NCBI GenBank assembly: GCA_946811185.2
Contig: OX328107.1
Coordinates: forward strand, 40,821,860-40,885,859
DNA length: 64,000 nt
Source: Hippopus hippopus
Lineage: Eukaryota; Mollusca; Bivalvia; Cardiida; Cardiidae
Direction of reading: 5' to 3'
Below are positions 43,818 to 54,667 of the stretch, piece by piece. Numbering within the stretch: position 1 is the first letter of the stretch; each line of letters starts with the position of its first letter. The translations under genes and the position numbers were made by a program. The notes under the pieces are model-generated. The model was given only the letters and a program-made list of their open reading frames with translations, did not search any database and was not told the DNA's origin.

Positions 43818-44198
43818 ATATGTAAGGCTACATTAAAAATGCTTTAAGTAACAAAAAATTCAAATTTACCATTGTTTAATTTCAGAATTTGTTTGTTTGT
43901 ATGGTGTTTAGCACCATTTTCAACATTATTTCACTCATATTGCAGTGGAAATGACTGTGAATGTGGGAAAACATTAAATGATCAGGGTAGTCAGCATGAT
44001 GCTTTGAAATTGCATCTGAGGATCGTTAAAACTTGGGATTGTGTGGTAAGGGGTAAAACTATATTGACAAGTAAATGTTTCATACAAATTATTGATACAT
44101 CTTGTAACAAACATTCTCTCAAAATTTTTATGTACATAAAGTTACCCTGAGAAAATATTTACTGATGACTTATTTCATTTATTTTTCCTGCTGTCCAG

Positions 44199-44303
44199 TG
44201 TAAACCAGGCTATGCAGGCAATGGGGAGGTTTGCGGCGTTGATTCTGATAATGATGGTCATCCAGACAAAGGGGTGTCTTGTACAGACTGGGGCTGTTAC
44301 AGG
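44199..44303 (+). CDS. Exon 27: EGF end and first TSP type 3 motif
   Basis: Acceptor GCTGTCCAG, donor GTCAGT, phase 0 both sides. Encodes CKPGYAGNGEVCGVDSDNDG then PDKG and two cysteines. The C-[KR]-x-G-[FY]-x-G-N-G-x-x-C-G-x-D-x-D-x-D-G junction is the hallmark join between thrombospondin EGF and TSP3 regions. Confidence 0.94.
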
Positions 44304-44324
44304 GTCAGTATGATTTTCATTTTA

Positions 44325-44531
44325 ACTAGTAAAGCACCTTTCACAGCTATAGTTGCTTTTGCATCTGGTGTAGATCAAGATCAGACTGCATAAAATGTGC
44401 AGTCTTATCTTTGATCTATACCATCCCCTTTGCTGAGACATTCTAGACAAAATCTACCTTGATGTATTTATTTGGATCTTTCTTTTAGATTTAAAATGTC
44501 TGTTGGGTTAATTCGGTGCTCTAGGAGTTAA
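44325..44531 (+). repeat. Pal-B, full copy
   Basis: AAAGCACCTTTCACAGCTAT, hairpin GTGTAGATCAAGATCAGACT with CAGTCTTATCTTTGATCTA, AAAATGTCTGTTGGGTTAAT, and end CTCTAGGAGTTAA. Confidence 0.87.
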
Positions 44532-44705
44532 GCCTTTACCAAATAGTCCAAACATTTAGGACTGTGGGGGAAGAAGCTTTTGAAAACATTGAAAAAAAAA
44601 AGAAATGCTGGTAACCAGCATTACCTTCTTTTCGGACAATGTTTTTGAACCTTCCAAAAAGCTTCCAAAAAGCTTCCAAAATTTTGTGATCTGGTAAAGA
44701 GTTAT
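44529..44705 (+). repeat. Pal-A adjoining Pal-B
   Basis: Starts from the same TTAA (GTTAAGCCTTTACCAAATAG), keeps GAAATGCTGGTAACCAGCAT, and ends ATCTGGTAAAGAGTTA after a short AAAGCTTCCA triplication. Confidence 0.78.
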
Positions 44706-44766
44706 AGATGAAGACTTAACCAACAGGAATACAAACATTCATTACAGTTTCTGTATTTTTACACAG

Positions 44767-44874
44767 GATAACTGTCCAAGTGTGTCCAACTCCAATCAGG
44801 AAGATAGAGACAGTGACAACAAGGGAAATAACTGCGATGATGACGATGATAATGATGGAAGATATGATTGGCTG
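44767..44874 (+). CDS. Exon 28: TSP type 3 repeat
   Basis: Acceptor TTTTTACACAG, donor GTAAAC, phase 0 both sides, 108 bases. Encodes DNCPSVSNSNQEDRDSDNKG and then CDDDDDNDGRYDWL. The D-x-D-x-x-G calcium loop is degenerate (S-D-N-K-G-N-N-C) and the usual I-x-N of the following repeat is replaced. Confidence 0.9.
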
Positions 44875-45002
44875 GTAAACTAATTTTTTTATTCTTTTGT
44901 GATTTTTGGAAAGATAGATTTCTGATAATTATTAAATTTAGTTTGTTTTTAATCATTGGCTACTTTTTCATCTGATATTTAAATTTTTTACCCACATGTT
45001 TT

Positions 45003-45775
45003 CGCTTGGCTGTTTTTGACAAAAACGTCAACATATTGTCATAGCTCTGTCATCGTCTCCATCATTGTTGTGCAAGAACTTCGACATTTTGTAATATTTC
45101 TGCCATTACTAAAGATATTTACTTTGAGTTTGGACTGGTTTTTAACTATAAAAAGGGGAACCTGAACAACAGGGCTACAGAAATCTGAAAAATTGTTGGA
45201 TCAGACCAATACAAAAGACAGAAAACCAAATTTTCTCCTAGTGGAATGGCGGTAGATCTAATTGGATTATTATTTTGCCTGCATTACCTATATGTAAAAT
45301 TTTGTAAACTACCGTATTGCATTTTGACAGAAAACACAGTTTATTGAGATCTTGTCTTGCCTCCTACAACTTAAAAATACTGAATAAGTGTAAAAAGTGA
45401 AATTTTTTTCCTATTTATTCTTGTATTTATTTATTTAAAAGTAGATCTATAGCACAACGCACAAACAAAAACATACCATATCATGCAACAATGAAACAAT
45501 ACAAAGGTAAAATAACAAAAAAAAAAGTAAACAACAACAAGTACACTATGATGAAGATCGTATTCATCTGAAAGACGACGTTGGTAATGTTATTGATCTG
45601 CCAGACCAATTGAGATTACAAAATTTCTGTTGCCCTGCCAGACAACATGAGCAGGTAACAATCAAAATATTTTTGATGAAGTTATGTCCCTTTTTTGGAC
45701 TTGAAAATTGAAAATCAGTCCATTTCTAAAAGCATCTGGAGCCAAATATTGGCACCTGTATGTGGTGCTCTTGTT
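45003..45775 (+). repeat. GCTGTTTTTGAC...CTCTTGTTT family, copy 4, interrupted
   Basis: First part 45003-45180 and last part 45650-45775 match the family; the intervening 470 bases have no match to the other copies and look inserted. Confidence 0.6.
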
Positions 45776-46851
45776 TGTTGTTTAGTATCTATGTCTATTA
45801 TTGCTACACAAATTCTTTTTTACCTGAAGTCAAATCCTCTTTTGCTTTAACTTGAATACTATATCATTAACATTTAAATCTTGAATGACCTGGACCCTGA
45901 GATGGGCGGAAAGAAAGTGTCAGGAAAAAAAGCATTGGGAAAACAAGTAGATCAGGAAAAAAAGATTCAGTTTCTGTCAATGTTGTGATACTTTATTGAT
46001 ATTTATTTCAAAATATAACTATGATTTTGATACTTTATGTAATTAATTTTTGACATTTAAGCACACAAAAAATGCTGGTTAGAAACATTTTCTCTTTTTC
46101 CTACAATATTTTGAAAGGCCTTCTACCTTCTCAAGTGGTAAACAGTTAACTTTGTAAAACTCACAAACTGTGGATATTGTAATTCAAGTGTAAGTTAAAG
46201 ATCAATCAGGATTGAAATGAAATGATAATTAAAGACAACATATTATTAAGACTTTATTAGAAAATTAGACCTTTGTGGGATTATACAGATTGTAAATAAC
46301 ATACACACAAACAAAAAAACACAAATCAAAAACATTTTAATTACTATTGATATAGCCTAATCTCTTGTCGGTATCAACACACAACCATGAGTGTTTGCAC
46401 ATTTCCTCCCAATCTCAGAAAATAGAAAAATCTACAAATGTCACATTTGTTTTTAAACAAAGTCATTATAATCTATCAACTTAATTTTTACATCACATAC
46501 CATATTAACTTAGTCTCTTTTATGCAACTGATACTTTTTTCCCTGATACTTTTTTTCTGATACTTTTCATCCTGATTCATTTTTTTCCTGATACTCTCTT
46601 TCCTACAATCAAGATGGGAATTTAAAACTAAAATTTCTTTTCAGAAAATTTCAGAAAATCCAGGAGAACAATATTTTGTGCAGTCTGATCTTGATACAGA
46701 ATGGCTGCAAAGGCAAATGTACATGTAGTTGTGTAAGGTTCTGTAAAGGTTAAATAGTTTACAAAAAAAATTCCGTTCAGGCTATCTGTACAGGCATATA
46801 TAGGCTTTAAACCAATGTTTTTAGGAAGAAAAGAAAAATTAGTAAGCAGCA

Positions 46852-46934
46852 TTTTCTCCTTTTCCCACAATGTTTTCAAAAGCCTTTCTAAGTCAGGGTC
46901 ATTACAACTCAGAATTGTTTGGCAAAAGATTAAC
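46852..46934 (-). repeat. Pal-A right part upstream of exon 29
   Basis: CATTTTCTCCTTTTCCCACA to TTGTTTGGCAAAAGATTAA. Ends 26 nt before exon 29. Left part missing. Confidence 0.77.
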
Positions 46935-46959
46935 ACTAAAATTGCTATTTTTACAACAG

Positions 46960-47119
46960 GACAACTGTCAGTATGTATCTAACTGGAACCAGTCTGACAG
47001 TGACGGAGATGGGGTCGGTGACGCTTGTGACAACTGTCCCAATGATGTGAACGCAGATCAGATTGACACTGATGGAGATGGGACCGGCGATGTTTGTGAT
47101 ACAGATGATGACAATGATG
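46960..47119 (+). CDS. Exon 29: two TSP type 3 repeats
   Basis: Acceptor TTTTTACAACAG, donor GTAAGC, phases 0 and 1. Encodes [18 protein letters not shown], then [19 protein letters not shown]. These are textbook TSP3 calcium-binding motifs (D-x-D-x-D-G-x-G-D-x-C-D). Confidence 0.96.
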
Positions 47120-47716
47120 GTAAGCATGGGTTGTCTTGTCTCTTTTATCCTTACATTTTTTTTTTGTCCCATTTGTAAGAATATTTTCAAATGTTTTCCT
47201 GCCTTTGCTGTATTATCATTATATTTGCATGATTAAGAGCCCATGGCCAGTGATTTTATTTACACCCAACACAAATGTGATAAATGTAAGATCATTTTGT
47301 TTGTCTGTTTTTTTCTGGCAATGGTATATTTGTAAATGTCACCCTCATTTTTACAAAAACGTTTTACAAGTGTTAACCATTAGAATGCTAACTTAACCTT
47401 AAAATCATTTTCAGTCTGGAAATGAGACCCAAGTAATTGCATTTCCTGCAATGTTTTCTACTTAGTCAAAAAGAAATCTCATCATTTGATTCATGTCGTC
47501 TTGTCTTGTCTATAAAGTGCTTTCGATCTGGAAGAGTCTAAAATTTTGACCTGTATCAAAGAGTTAACAGTATTTTCTCCTTTTCCAAAAAGTTTTCAAA
47601 GGCCTTTTCTCAAGGGCATCAAAACTCTGCATTTTGTTGTAAAAGGGTAATTACAAATTATTGTGGTGTTAGATTCAGTCATGTAAACCACAAGATTTAT
47701 TTATTTGCGCCCATAG

Positions 47717-47903
47717 GTGTGTTAGATGGAAGTGACAACTGTCCGCTAGTGGTTAACGCAGGTCAGGAGAACACAGGGGATACAGACAGTGTCGGAGATG
47801 CATGTGATAATTGTGTTAGTGTCGATAATGATGCACAAACAGACACTGACCAGAATGGAGTAGGGGACGATTGCGATACACCTGGTGGGACCAATAAGGA
47901 TGA
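47717..47903 (+). CDS. Exon 30: TSP type 3 repeats
   Basis: Acceptor GCCCATAG, phases 1 and 2. Encodes [27 protein letters not shown] and [12 protein letters not shown], followed by an unusual P-G-G-T-N-K-D-E linker. The donor GTATGG is off consensus but is the only GT that keeps frame with exon 31. The repeats are diverged; one loop lacks an aspartate. Confidence 0.9.
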
Positions 47904-47960
47904 GTATGGGGTTTTCCATATGTTTCTTATTTGAGAATTTCTAGTTGAGTCTAATATCCT

Positions 47961-48158
47961 TTAACCCTTTACCACACAATCCTGTACTTTAACGACCCTG
48001 ACCGACAAGGCTTTTGGTAACCAGCTTTTCCTCTTTTTCTCAGTGTTTTCTACACTTTCACACACAATGTCCATAATTTAAGCAACATTAGATTTTGTCA
48101 TCTGCGAATTGTCTCAATTTGGAAAATTCTAAATTTGTGTTGTTTGGTTAAGAGTTAA
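47961..48158 (+). repeat. Pal-A after exon 30
   Basis: TTAACCCTTTACCACACAAT to TTTGGTTAAGAGTTAA; one palindrome arm is deleted. Shares TTAA with the next, inverted copy. Confidence 0.83.
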
Positions 48159-48369
48159 CCCTTTACCAGAAGACAAATTTCTAGACTTTTCTAAATTGAA
48201 ACCATTTGTAGATGACTCAAAAATTGAAATTTGTTGTTGGAAGGACAGAAAACATTGTGGGAAAAGGAGAGAATGCTGGTTACCAACATTTTCTTCTTTT
48301 CCCACAATGTTTTTAAAAGCCTTCATCCTCAGGGTATTTAAAAGCTGTCATTGTGTGTTAAAGGGTTAA
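48155..48369 (-). repeat. Pal-A, inverted pair with previous
   Basis: TTAACCCTTTACCAGAAGAC to GTGTTAAAGGGTTAA; palindrome near complete. A weaker copy follows at about 48700-48885, and a T-rich run lies at about 48380-48398. Confidence 0.85.
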
Positions 48370-48927
48370 TTCTGTCTGTTTTTTTTTTTTTTTTTTTAAT
48401 TTCTTTCTTAACTCCTGTATTATAATGTGAAACATACAAATTTACAGATGACAAATTTACAAATTAACCACTCTAATTCACTAGCAACATACACAGAAAA
48501 TACTTTCAAGAAAGAGTATTGTTTTGACATGATGATCAGAAATTTACTCCTTTGAATTACTTTTTAGTCTTTCCATGTTTGATTTTTATTCATCAATGCA
48601 CTCTTATCATCGTGCCTATTATTTGTATTTGTGCTTGGGAAGAATGTTGTAGAGAGTGCAAAAAGCTGAAAAATTTTAGTGTGTACTCATGATCCATATT
48701 GAAAGGTTATGCAAAACACAAATTAGATCAGATTGTAATGATGTGATTTGTCTTTGAAACTTTTGAAAACATTGTGGAAAAAGGGAAAAATACTGGTTAC
48801 CAGTATTTTGTTCATTTCTCATGATGTTTTCATCAGGCTTTTTGGTTATGGTCACATAAACTTGGGACATGTTGGTACAGTGTAAAACCACAAAGAAATA
48901 TACCTATATTATTTTGTATTTTTGTAG

Positions 48928-49013
48928 AGATGGTGACAGTATTTTAGACTTTCTGGATAACTGTCCAAACTATCCAAATGCAGATCAGTCTGATATTGAT
49001 GGTGATGGCACAG
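48928..49013 (+). CDS. Exon 31: TSP type 3 repeat
   Basis: Acceptor TATTTTTGTAG, donor GTAAAA, phases 2 and 1, 86 bases. Encodes LDFLDNCPNYPNADQSDIDG then D-G-T-G. A short exon recognised by D-N-C-P-N-x-x-N-x-D-Q. Confidence 0.92.
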
Positions 49014-49374
49014 GTAAAATAAATATGAGTAGCCCTCTGAGAAAATAAAGTTTTTGTGCATCTTTGTAATTCATTATCCTAATTAAATATATAATATAAT
49101 ATTGATCCACTTTGTTTAGAAACAGGTTGAATCATGTGGTTGAATGCTTCTTTGGCATGCCATAATTTACAAGTAGAAAAAAATTTGAAACTCAAGTCAC
49201 CCTGCACAAGCTGACAGTACTTTTTGCAGATACATTATACAACCTTATCACAGAGCATGACTCACCTACATTACAGGACTTGTTATATACTGCAACATTG
49301 TTACTATTACATTATGTTCATTTTCTTACTTACCAAATTACATTGTATATGAACCATGTATATTAGGCCCCCAA

Positions 49375-49555
49375 ATTCGGGTCTAATGCATCTTGGTGAT
49401 GCATGATTCCAAACAAATCATCACATAACTAGGAATCGTATCGGCCAGTAGCAAAAAGTACTGACCCAGGTCAGTCCTCACAAGCTGACCTGGGTAGATA
49501 CTTTTGGCAGAAGCATTACTCCCCCTTTTCACAGAGCATGACTCATACATATGGG
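49375..49555 (-). repeat. CCAGGTCAGC hairpin element
   Basis: AAGTACTGACCCAGGTCAGT pairs with GCTGACCTGGGTAGATACTT; ends with CACAGAGCATGACTCATA. Confidence 0.78.
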
Positions 49556-49837
49556 CTTCTTCAAGCAAGACAAACAATAGAACACTTGTTCTATCTGTAA
49601 CTCTTTCTCACGTTTTGTGATTGGTCACATCCTGACTTACAATCTCTGACTGTTTACACTTAAAAAAAGCGTAAGAAAATGACAAGAATCAAGAAATATG
49701 ATTTTCTGCATGATTTTGATCAAACCAGTCAGAGAAGTAAACAGAAGGTCTGTGATTCTCTTAAATGCTAGAATAAAAATGATATTTGGACATTATGTTG
49801 AATGTTTACCTGTTTATTGCAAAACAGATTTGTTCAT

Positions 49838-50067
49838 TTAATCCTTTACCTCATGATAAAATTTTAGACTCATTTATATGAAAAGTATTTGTGCACAGTA
49901 AGATAAATGTGGATGAAATGATGATATATGTCTTGAGAGGGTAGAAAACATTGTGGGAAAAGGGAAAAATTTTGGTAACCAGTATTTTCTCCTTTTCCCA
50001 CAATGTTTTCAAAGAGATTTTGTCTATAAAGTTGTTAAAAGTTGGGATTGTTTAGTGAAGGGTTTAA
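49838..50067 (-). repeat. Pal-A before exon 32
   Basis: TTAATCCTTTACCTCATGAT to TTTAGTGAAGGGTTTAA. Palindrome arms GGGAAAAGGGAAAAATTTTG and complement. Confidence 0.83.
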
Positions 50068-50234
50068 AAATAACAGATGGAATAGATAACAGATACACAG
50101 ATTTCTTTTCATTTTAAGATGATACCTTTTTGTTAATGATTTTCAAATAAAAGAGATGAAACATTCAGACAAAAGAGATGAACATTTTCAACTTGTCAAG
50201 ATTTCATTTTTTTTTTTTTTGTCTTTAACTGCAG

Positions 50235-50558
50235 GAGATTTGTGTGATACAGACATTGATGCTGATGGATTTGTCAATGGTAATGACAATTGTGTGTACC
50301 TCAGCAACCCCACACAGACCGACACAGACGGGGATGGTGTTGGTGATGATTGTGAGACTGATAGTGATGGTGATGGATATATTGACAAAAATGACACATG
50401 TCCGCACAATCCCAGTATCTTGGCGACCAGTTTTCAGGATTATTTTACAGTTGACCTTGATCCCAGTCTAAGCACCACTGACCCAGTATGGGAGGTCAAG
50501 GACAATGGTGCTGAAGTTCAACAAACAGCAAGCACTGGCATGCCAACCATGTTGATAG
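50235..50558 (+). CDS. Exon 32: last TSP3 repeats and start of TSP C-terminal domain
   Basis: Acceptor TTTAACTGCAG, donor GTGGGT, phase 1 both sides, 324 bases, the largest exon here. TSP3 part: DTDIDADGFVNGNDNC and TDTDGDGVGDDCETDSDGDG. The C-terminal domain then begins FQDYFTVDLDPSL, T-D-P-V-W-E-V and G-A-E-V-Q-Q-T, the entry strands of the TSP C-terminal lectin-like sandwich. Confidence 0.95.
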
Positions 50559-50597
50559 GTGGGTAGAATCATTTAGTGCTCAACAACCCAGTGTTTT

Positions 50598-50922
50598 GAC
50601 CCTTTACCACACAGTTTCAAGAGTTTAACAAACACTGAGTAGAAAGTCTTTTGAAAACATAATGGGAAAAGGAAAGAATGCTGGTGACCAGCATTTTCTT
50701 CCTTTCCCACAATGTTTTTCACTCTGTCATAGAACTTGTGCTCATTTGTATAATTTCTGAATCTGTCATTTGCAGATGTTTTGATTACAGAAGAGTCTGA
50801 AATTTGACGACCCAGGTCAACCTACAGTCCGCGCAGGCTGATGAAACTTTCTGCTATCATTCAATTTTCTGCATGTCAAAGGACTGCTTGTTTGAAATGT
50901 GTTCATCTAATAAAGAGTTAAA
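50598..50922 (+). repeat. Pal-A interrupted by a hairpin-element fragment
   Basis: CCCTTTACCACACAGTTTCA through the palindrome to GAAGAGTCTGAAATTTG, then about 90 bases of the CCAGGTCAGCC family, then GTTCATCTAATAAAGAGTTA. The Pal-A end lies 16 nt before exon 33. Confidence 0.72.
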
Positions 50923-50937
50923 TGTCTCAACTTGCAG

Positions 50938-51128
50938 GGAACCAGGCTTATGGTGCTGTAGAATACTCTGGTACCTGGTTTACCACAGACACCACAGCCC
51001 AGGGATATTTTGGATGTGTCTTTGGCTATGTTAGTAATCAAAAGTTTTATTTGGTCATGTGGACTGGAACACATCATAACTATCTCAACACTACATACAA
51101 GGCTGGAATTAAAGGGGTACAACTCAAG
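50938..51128 (+). CDS. Exon 33: TSP C-terminal domain
   Basis: Acceptor CAACTTGCAG, donor GTAGGT, phases 1 and 0. Encodes AYGAVEYSGTWFTTDTTAQG, FGCVFGYVSNQKFYLVMWTG and KAGIKGVQLK. F-G-x-x-F-G-Y-x-[SN]-[NS]-x-x-F-Y-x-[VL]-M-W is the central motif of the family. Confidence 0.96.
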
Positions 51129-51139
51129 GTAGGTCTAAT

Positions 51140-51292
51140 TTAATGATCCTTTACCAGACGGCGAAGCTTTGGACTGATTCAAATTGAAAGTATTTGTAGA
51201 TGACAAATCAAATTTGGCTCAAATGTTGGGATTTGCCAGCAAAGAAGTAGAAAAGATTGAGGGAGAAGAAAAAAATGCTGGTTACTATTTAA
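51140..51292 (-). repeat. Pal-A, right part missing, after exon 33
   Basis: TAATGATCCTTTACCAGACG to GAAGAAAAAAATGCTGGTTA, cut at the centre of the palindrome where the next copy begins. Confidence 0.78.
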
Positions 51293-51515
51293 CCCTTTAC
51301 ACAATCCCAAGTTTTAATGACCCTGAGAAAGAAGCCTATAGAAAACATTGTGGAAAAAGGAGAAAATGCTGGTAACCAGCATTTTCTCCTTTTCCCACAA
51401 TGTTTTCCAATCTATCAAAGCCAAACAACATCATTTCAATGCCATTTAAATCGTCGTCTGCTAATACTTTTAAATTTGGAGAAGTTGACATTTTTGTTGT
51501 TTGGTCAAGAGTTAA
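51289..51515 (+). repeat. Pal-A, near-consensus copy
   Basis: TTAACCCTTTACACAATCCC to GTTTGGTCAAGAGTTAA; palindrome essentially perfect. Confidence 0.9.
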
Positions 51516-53212
51516 AACATGTAATCTGATCTTTGATCTAGACAGTCCCTTTTGCTGTAAAATTTTTATACGCCCGTCAAAGACGGGACGTATTATGGGA
51601 TCACCCATGGCATCCCGGCGGGCGGGCGGGCAGTGTCCAGTTCTTTGTCTGGAGCATAACTTTGTCATCTCCTGTCCAATTGACTTGAAACTTGGCATTT
51701 GTGTTTGTTGCAATAATACGGAGTGCAGTGAGAAAGAACCATAACTCTACCTCGTGCTGTCCGAGTTATTTCCCTTTGATCGTCATTTTTACAGCATTTT
51801 CTGCTTGTCCAGAATATAACTTGGTCATCTCTTGTCTGATCATCTTCAAATTTGGTATGCATGATTGTTGAAAAATTACGGAGTGCAGTTCACAAGAACC
51901 ATAACTCTTCCTAGCACAGATTTTGAGGTATTCACCCTTTGATCTTCATTTTTATAGCATTTCTTGTTTGTCTGGAGCATAACTTTGTCATCTTAAGTAG
52001 GAATGACTTGAAATATGGTATGCTTATTTAATGCAATATTTGGAAGTGCAGTGCGCAAGAAATGTAACTCTACCTTGTGCTGTTTTGGAGTTATTTCCCC
52101 TTGATCGTCATTTTTACAGCATTTAGTGCTTGTCCGGAATATAACTTTGTAATCTCTAGTCTGATCATCTTCAAATTTGGTATGCATAATTGTGGAAAAA
52201 TTACTAAGTGCAGTGCAGAAGATCCATAACTATTCCTAGCACGAATGTTGAGTTATTTCCCCTTTTGATCTTCATTTTTATAGCATTTCTTGCTTGTCCG
52301 GAGCATAACTTTGTCATCATAAGTAGGAATGACTTGAAATATGATATGCTTATTTGTTGCAATATTTGGAAGTGCAGTGTGGAAGAATTGTAACTCTACC
52401 TCATGGTGTCTTTGAGTTATTTCCCTTTGATCGTCATTTTTACAGCATTTAGTGCTTGTCCGGAATATAACTTTGTCATCTCAAGTCAAAACAACTTCAA
52501 ACTTGGTATGCATGTTTGTTGAAATATTACGGAGTACAGTGCGCAAGAACAATAACTACCTAGCGCAGATTTTGAGTAATTCCTTTTTGATCTTCATTTT
52601 TACAGTATTTCTTGCTTGTCTGGAATGGAACTTTGTCACCTCAAGTCAAATTGACTTGATACTTGGTAAACATGTTTGTTGCAGTTACGAAAAGTGCAAT
52701 GCACTGGAGCCATAACCTTACCTAATGCCCTTTTTGGAATTTTTCCGTATTCATTGTTTTTTTTTACAGCTTTTCATGCTTCTCTACAACATAACTTTGT
52801 CTTTTTATGTTGGAATGACCTGAAACTTTATATGCATGTTTATTGCAATTATAGTGTGCAGGAACTGTAACTATCTGCAGTGCACAGGGACTGTAACTAT
52901 CTAGTCTGGTTTTGGAGTTATTTCCCTTCGAATAACTTTTTTAGAGCTAACTACAACATGTGTCCTTAATATTACAGGAGACATTCATGCCTATTTCAAT
53001 CACTTAATGATTTCTGCTGCACTACTATTTTCCTCTACCTGCCCTTTACAATTATTATCCCCCCTCGACAACTGGCTTTGGGACGGGCGTATCTTGCGAA
53101 AATTTTCCACTCTTGTTATAAAATAAAGCAACCTTGAAGTTGCACTTATTTGGGTCATTTTCATTGAAAATTTCTGTTGGATGCATTTAGGGCTGTAATG
53201 TTTAAGAATTTG
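51512..53212 (-). repeat. Pal-B split by an ATACGCC element
   Basis: Left piece 51512-51566 (CTGATCTTTGATCTAGACAG, CCTTTTGCTG). The other side resumes at about 53120 with TTATTTGGGTCATTTTCATT and AAAATTTCTGTTGGATGCAT, ending GGGCTGTAATGTTTAA. Confidence 0.7.
51567..53100 (+). mobile_element. ATACGCC-ended element with 162-bp internal repeats, copy 2
   Basis: TATACGCCCGTCAAAGACGG to TTTGGGACGGGCGTAT; the termini pair over ATACGCCCGTC. Internal units are the same type and order as 20690-22116, with different unit losses. Confidence 0.9.
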
Positions 53213-53259
53213 CAGAGGAAAATTCATGCAAGGTACTTGACCTTAAAATATTTTGACAG

Positions 53260-53432
53260 GTTGTGAATTCTGCTACTGGACCCAGCACTACCCTTGCAGA
53301 GGCAGTTTTCCACAGCTACAACACTGCCGGTGAAGTGTCCATGATTTGGCAAGATCCAGACCTACAGGGCTGGTCCCCAGGTCTGTCCTACAGATGGATA
53401 GTGTCCCACCAGCCCTCAGTAGGATATATCAG
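53260..53432 (+). CDS. Exon 34: TSP C-terminal domain
   Basis: Acceptor TTTTGACAG, donor GTATTG, phases 0 and 2. Encodes VVNSATGPSTTLAEAVFHSY, VSMIWQDPDLQGWSPGLSYR and HQPSVGYIR. V-N-S-x-T-G-P and the W-x-D-P-x-x-x-G-W motif are typical. A Pal-A element starts 12 nt beyond the exon. Confidence 0.95.
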
Positions 53433-53444
53433 GTATTGTTTCCA

Positions 53445-53673
53445 TTAACCCTTTACCACACAATCCAGAGTTCTAAGGACCCTGAGAAGTAGGCCTTTTG
53501 AAAACACTTTGGGAAAAAGAGAAAATGCTGGTAACCAGCATTTTCTCCTTTTCCTACAATTTTGTCTAAACTATCTGATTCAAATCTCATAACATGTGCC
53601 ATATAAATATTGTTGTCTGCAAGCGCTTTCAAATTGGACCCATCTAAAACATTGTCGTTTGGGAAAGAGTTAA
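53445..53673 (+). repeat. Pal-A, 12 nt after exon 34
   Basis: TTAACCCTTTACCACACAAT to CGTTTGGGAAAGAGTTAA, palindrome intact. Confidence 0.9.
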
Positions 53674-54186
53674 ACTTTTACCTCTGCTTTCATGACTCCA
53701 AGCATTGAAGATTGTGAAGAAAAACAGAAAAACGTTGGTGACCAGTTTCTTAATTTCACATAGTGCTTTTTTATCCTTTGAAGACAAATTTCATCACTTG
53801 GGTTTGTTCAAGATGACTGAAATCCATCAAGTAGCAAATGTTGGAATAAGTTTATCTATGGTTGTAAGATTATGAATTTCTTATGGTAACACTTTAAACT
53901 TTGATTACTGCATGATGAAACTTTTTGCCTAGTTTACTAAAGATGTCACACAATATGTGAAAATGGTTACATTTACTATCTTTCTGAGAGTGTGATTCTT
54001 ACAAATGGGTTTTATGATTGATGATATGCCTGTGCTAAAAGGAGCCTCTTAGAAAAAAACTGAGTGAATGAGAGTTGATCAAATGCACCCCTGATCTTTA
54101 GCCAGATATGTTCTTAAGCTACCTGCTTTGGTTATTTTCACATATTGTGTTCAAAGGTTCTAGGCTACATAAAACAATTTTTAGTT

Positions 54187-54240
54187 ATCCATCCATCCAT
54201 CCATCCATCCATTCATCCATCTGTCCATCCATCCATTCCA
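54187..54240 (+). repeat. (ATCC)n microsatellite
   Basis: About 13 tetranucleotide units with two imperfect ones (ATTC, CTGT). Confidence 0.95.
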
Positions 54241-54265
54241 AGAAAAAAAAAAGCCCGTCATTCAT

Positions 54266-54500
54266 TAGCCCTTTACTAATCAAACAATTCTGTAAAAGTC
54301 CCTTAGGAGGAAGGGTTTTTAAAACACTGTGGAATAGAAGAAAATGTTGGTGACCAGCATTTTCTCCTTTTCCAAAAATGTTTTCTACCCTCCTTAAGAC
54401 AAATCCTGTCATTTTAGTCAAATTTTATTTTTGTTGACTGCCAATGTTCTGGTACTTGATCTGGGTAAGCCTAAAACTTTGTCATCTGGCAAAGAGTTGA
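54266..54500 (+). repeat. Pal-A before exon 35
   Basis: TAGCCCTTTACTAATCAAAC to CATCTGGCAAAGAGTTGA. A shortened reverse copy at 54500-54620 pairs with it. Confidence 0.8.
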
Positions 54501-54667
54501 CTGTTTCAAATGGCAGAATGTTTGACTGGTCAAAATTGAAGGCAGTTGCAGACGACAAATGATGGTTCTCCCTCGTCCTCAGGGTCGTTGAAACACTGAA
54601 TTGTGTAGTAAAGAGTAAACAGATTTAGCATAACATTCTGCCAACAGTAAATTTGTCTATATTACAG

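Larger units (their letters stand above)
37570..44190. other. Intron 26, long and mostly unrecognised
   Basis: A diverged Pal-A (about 37570-37800), the inverted repeat at 38882, the elements at 40620 and 41755, and Pal-B and Pal-A fragments at 43480-44060 are identifiable. Between them (for example 39120-40600 and 42170-43430) I see no exon, gene or repeat I can name. Confidence 0.6.

Noticed and set aside
46951..47190. Minus-strand frame opposite the TSP3 exon 29
   Set aside because: Shadow of the plus-strand DGDG codons, which contain no reverse stops.
50188..50409. Minus-strand frames opposite exon 32
   Set aside because: Same cause: low-complexity aspartate/glycine codons on the plus strand.
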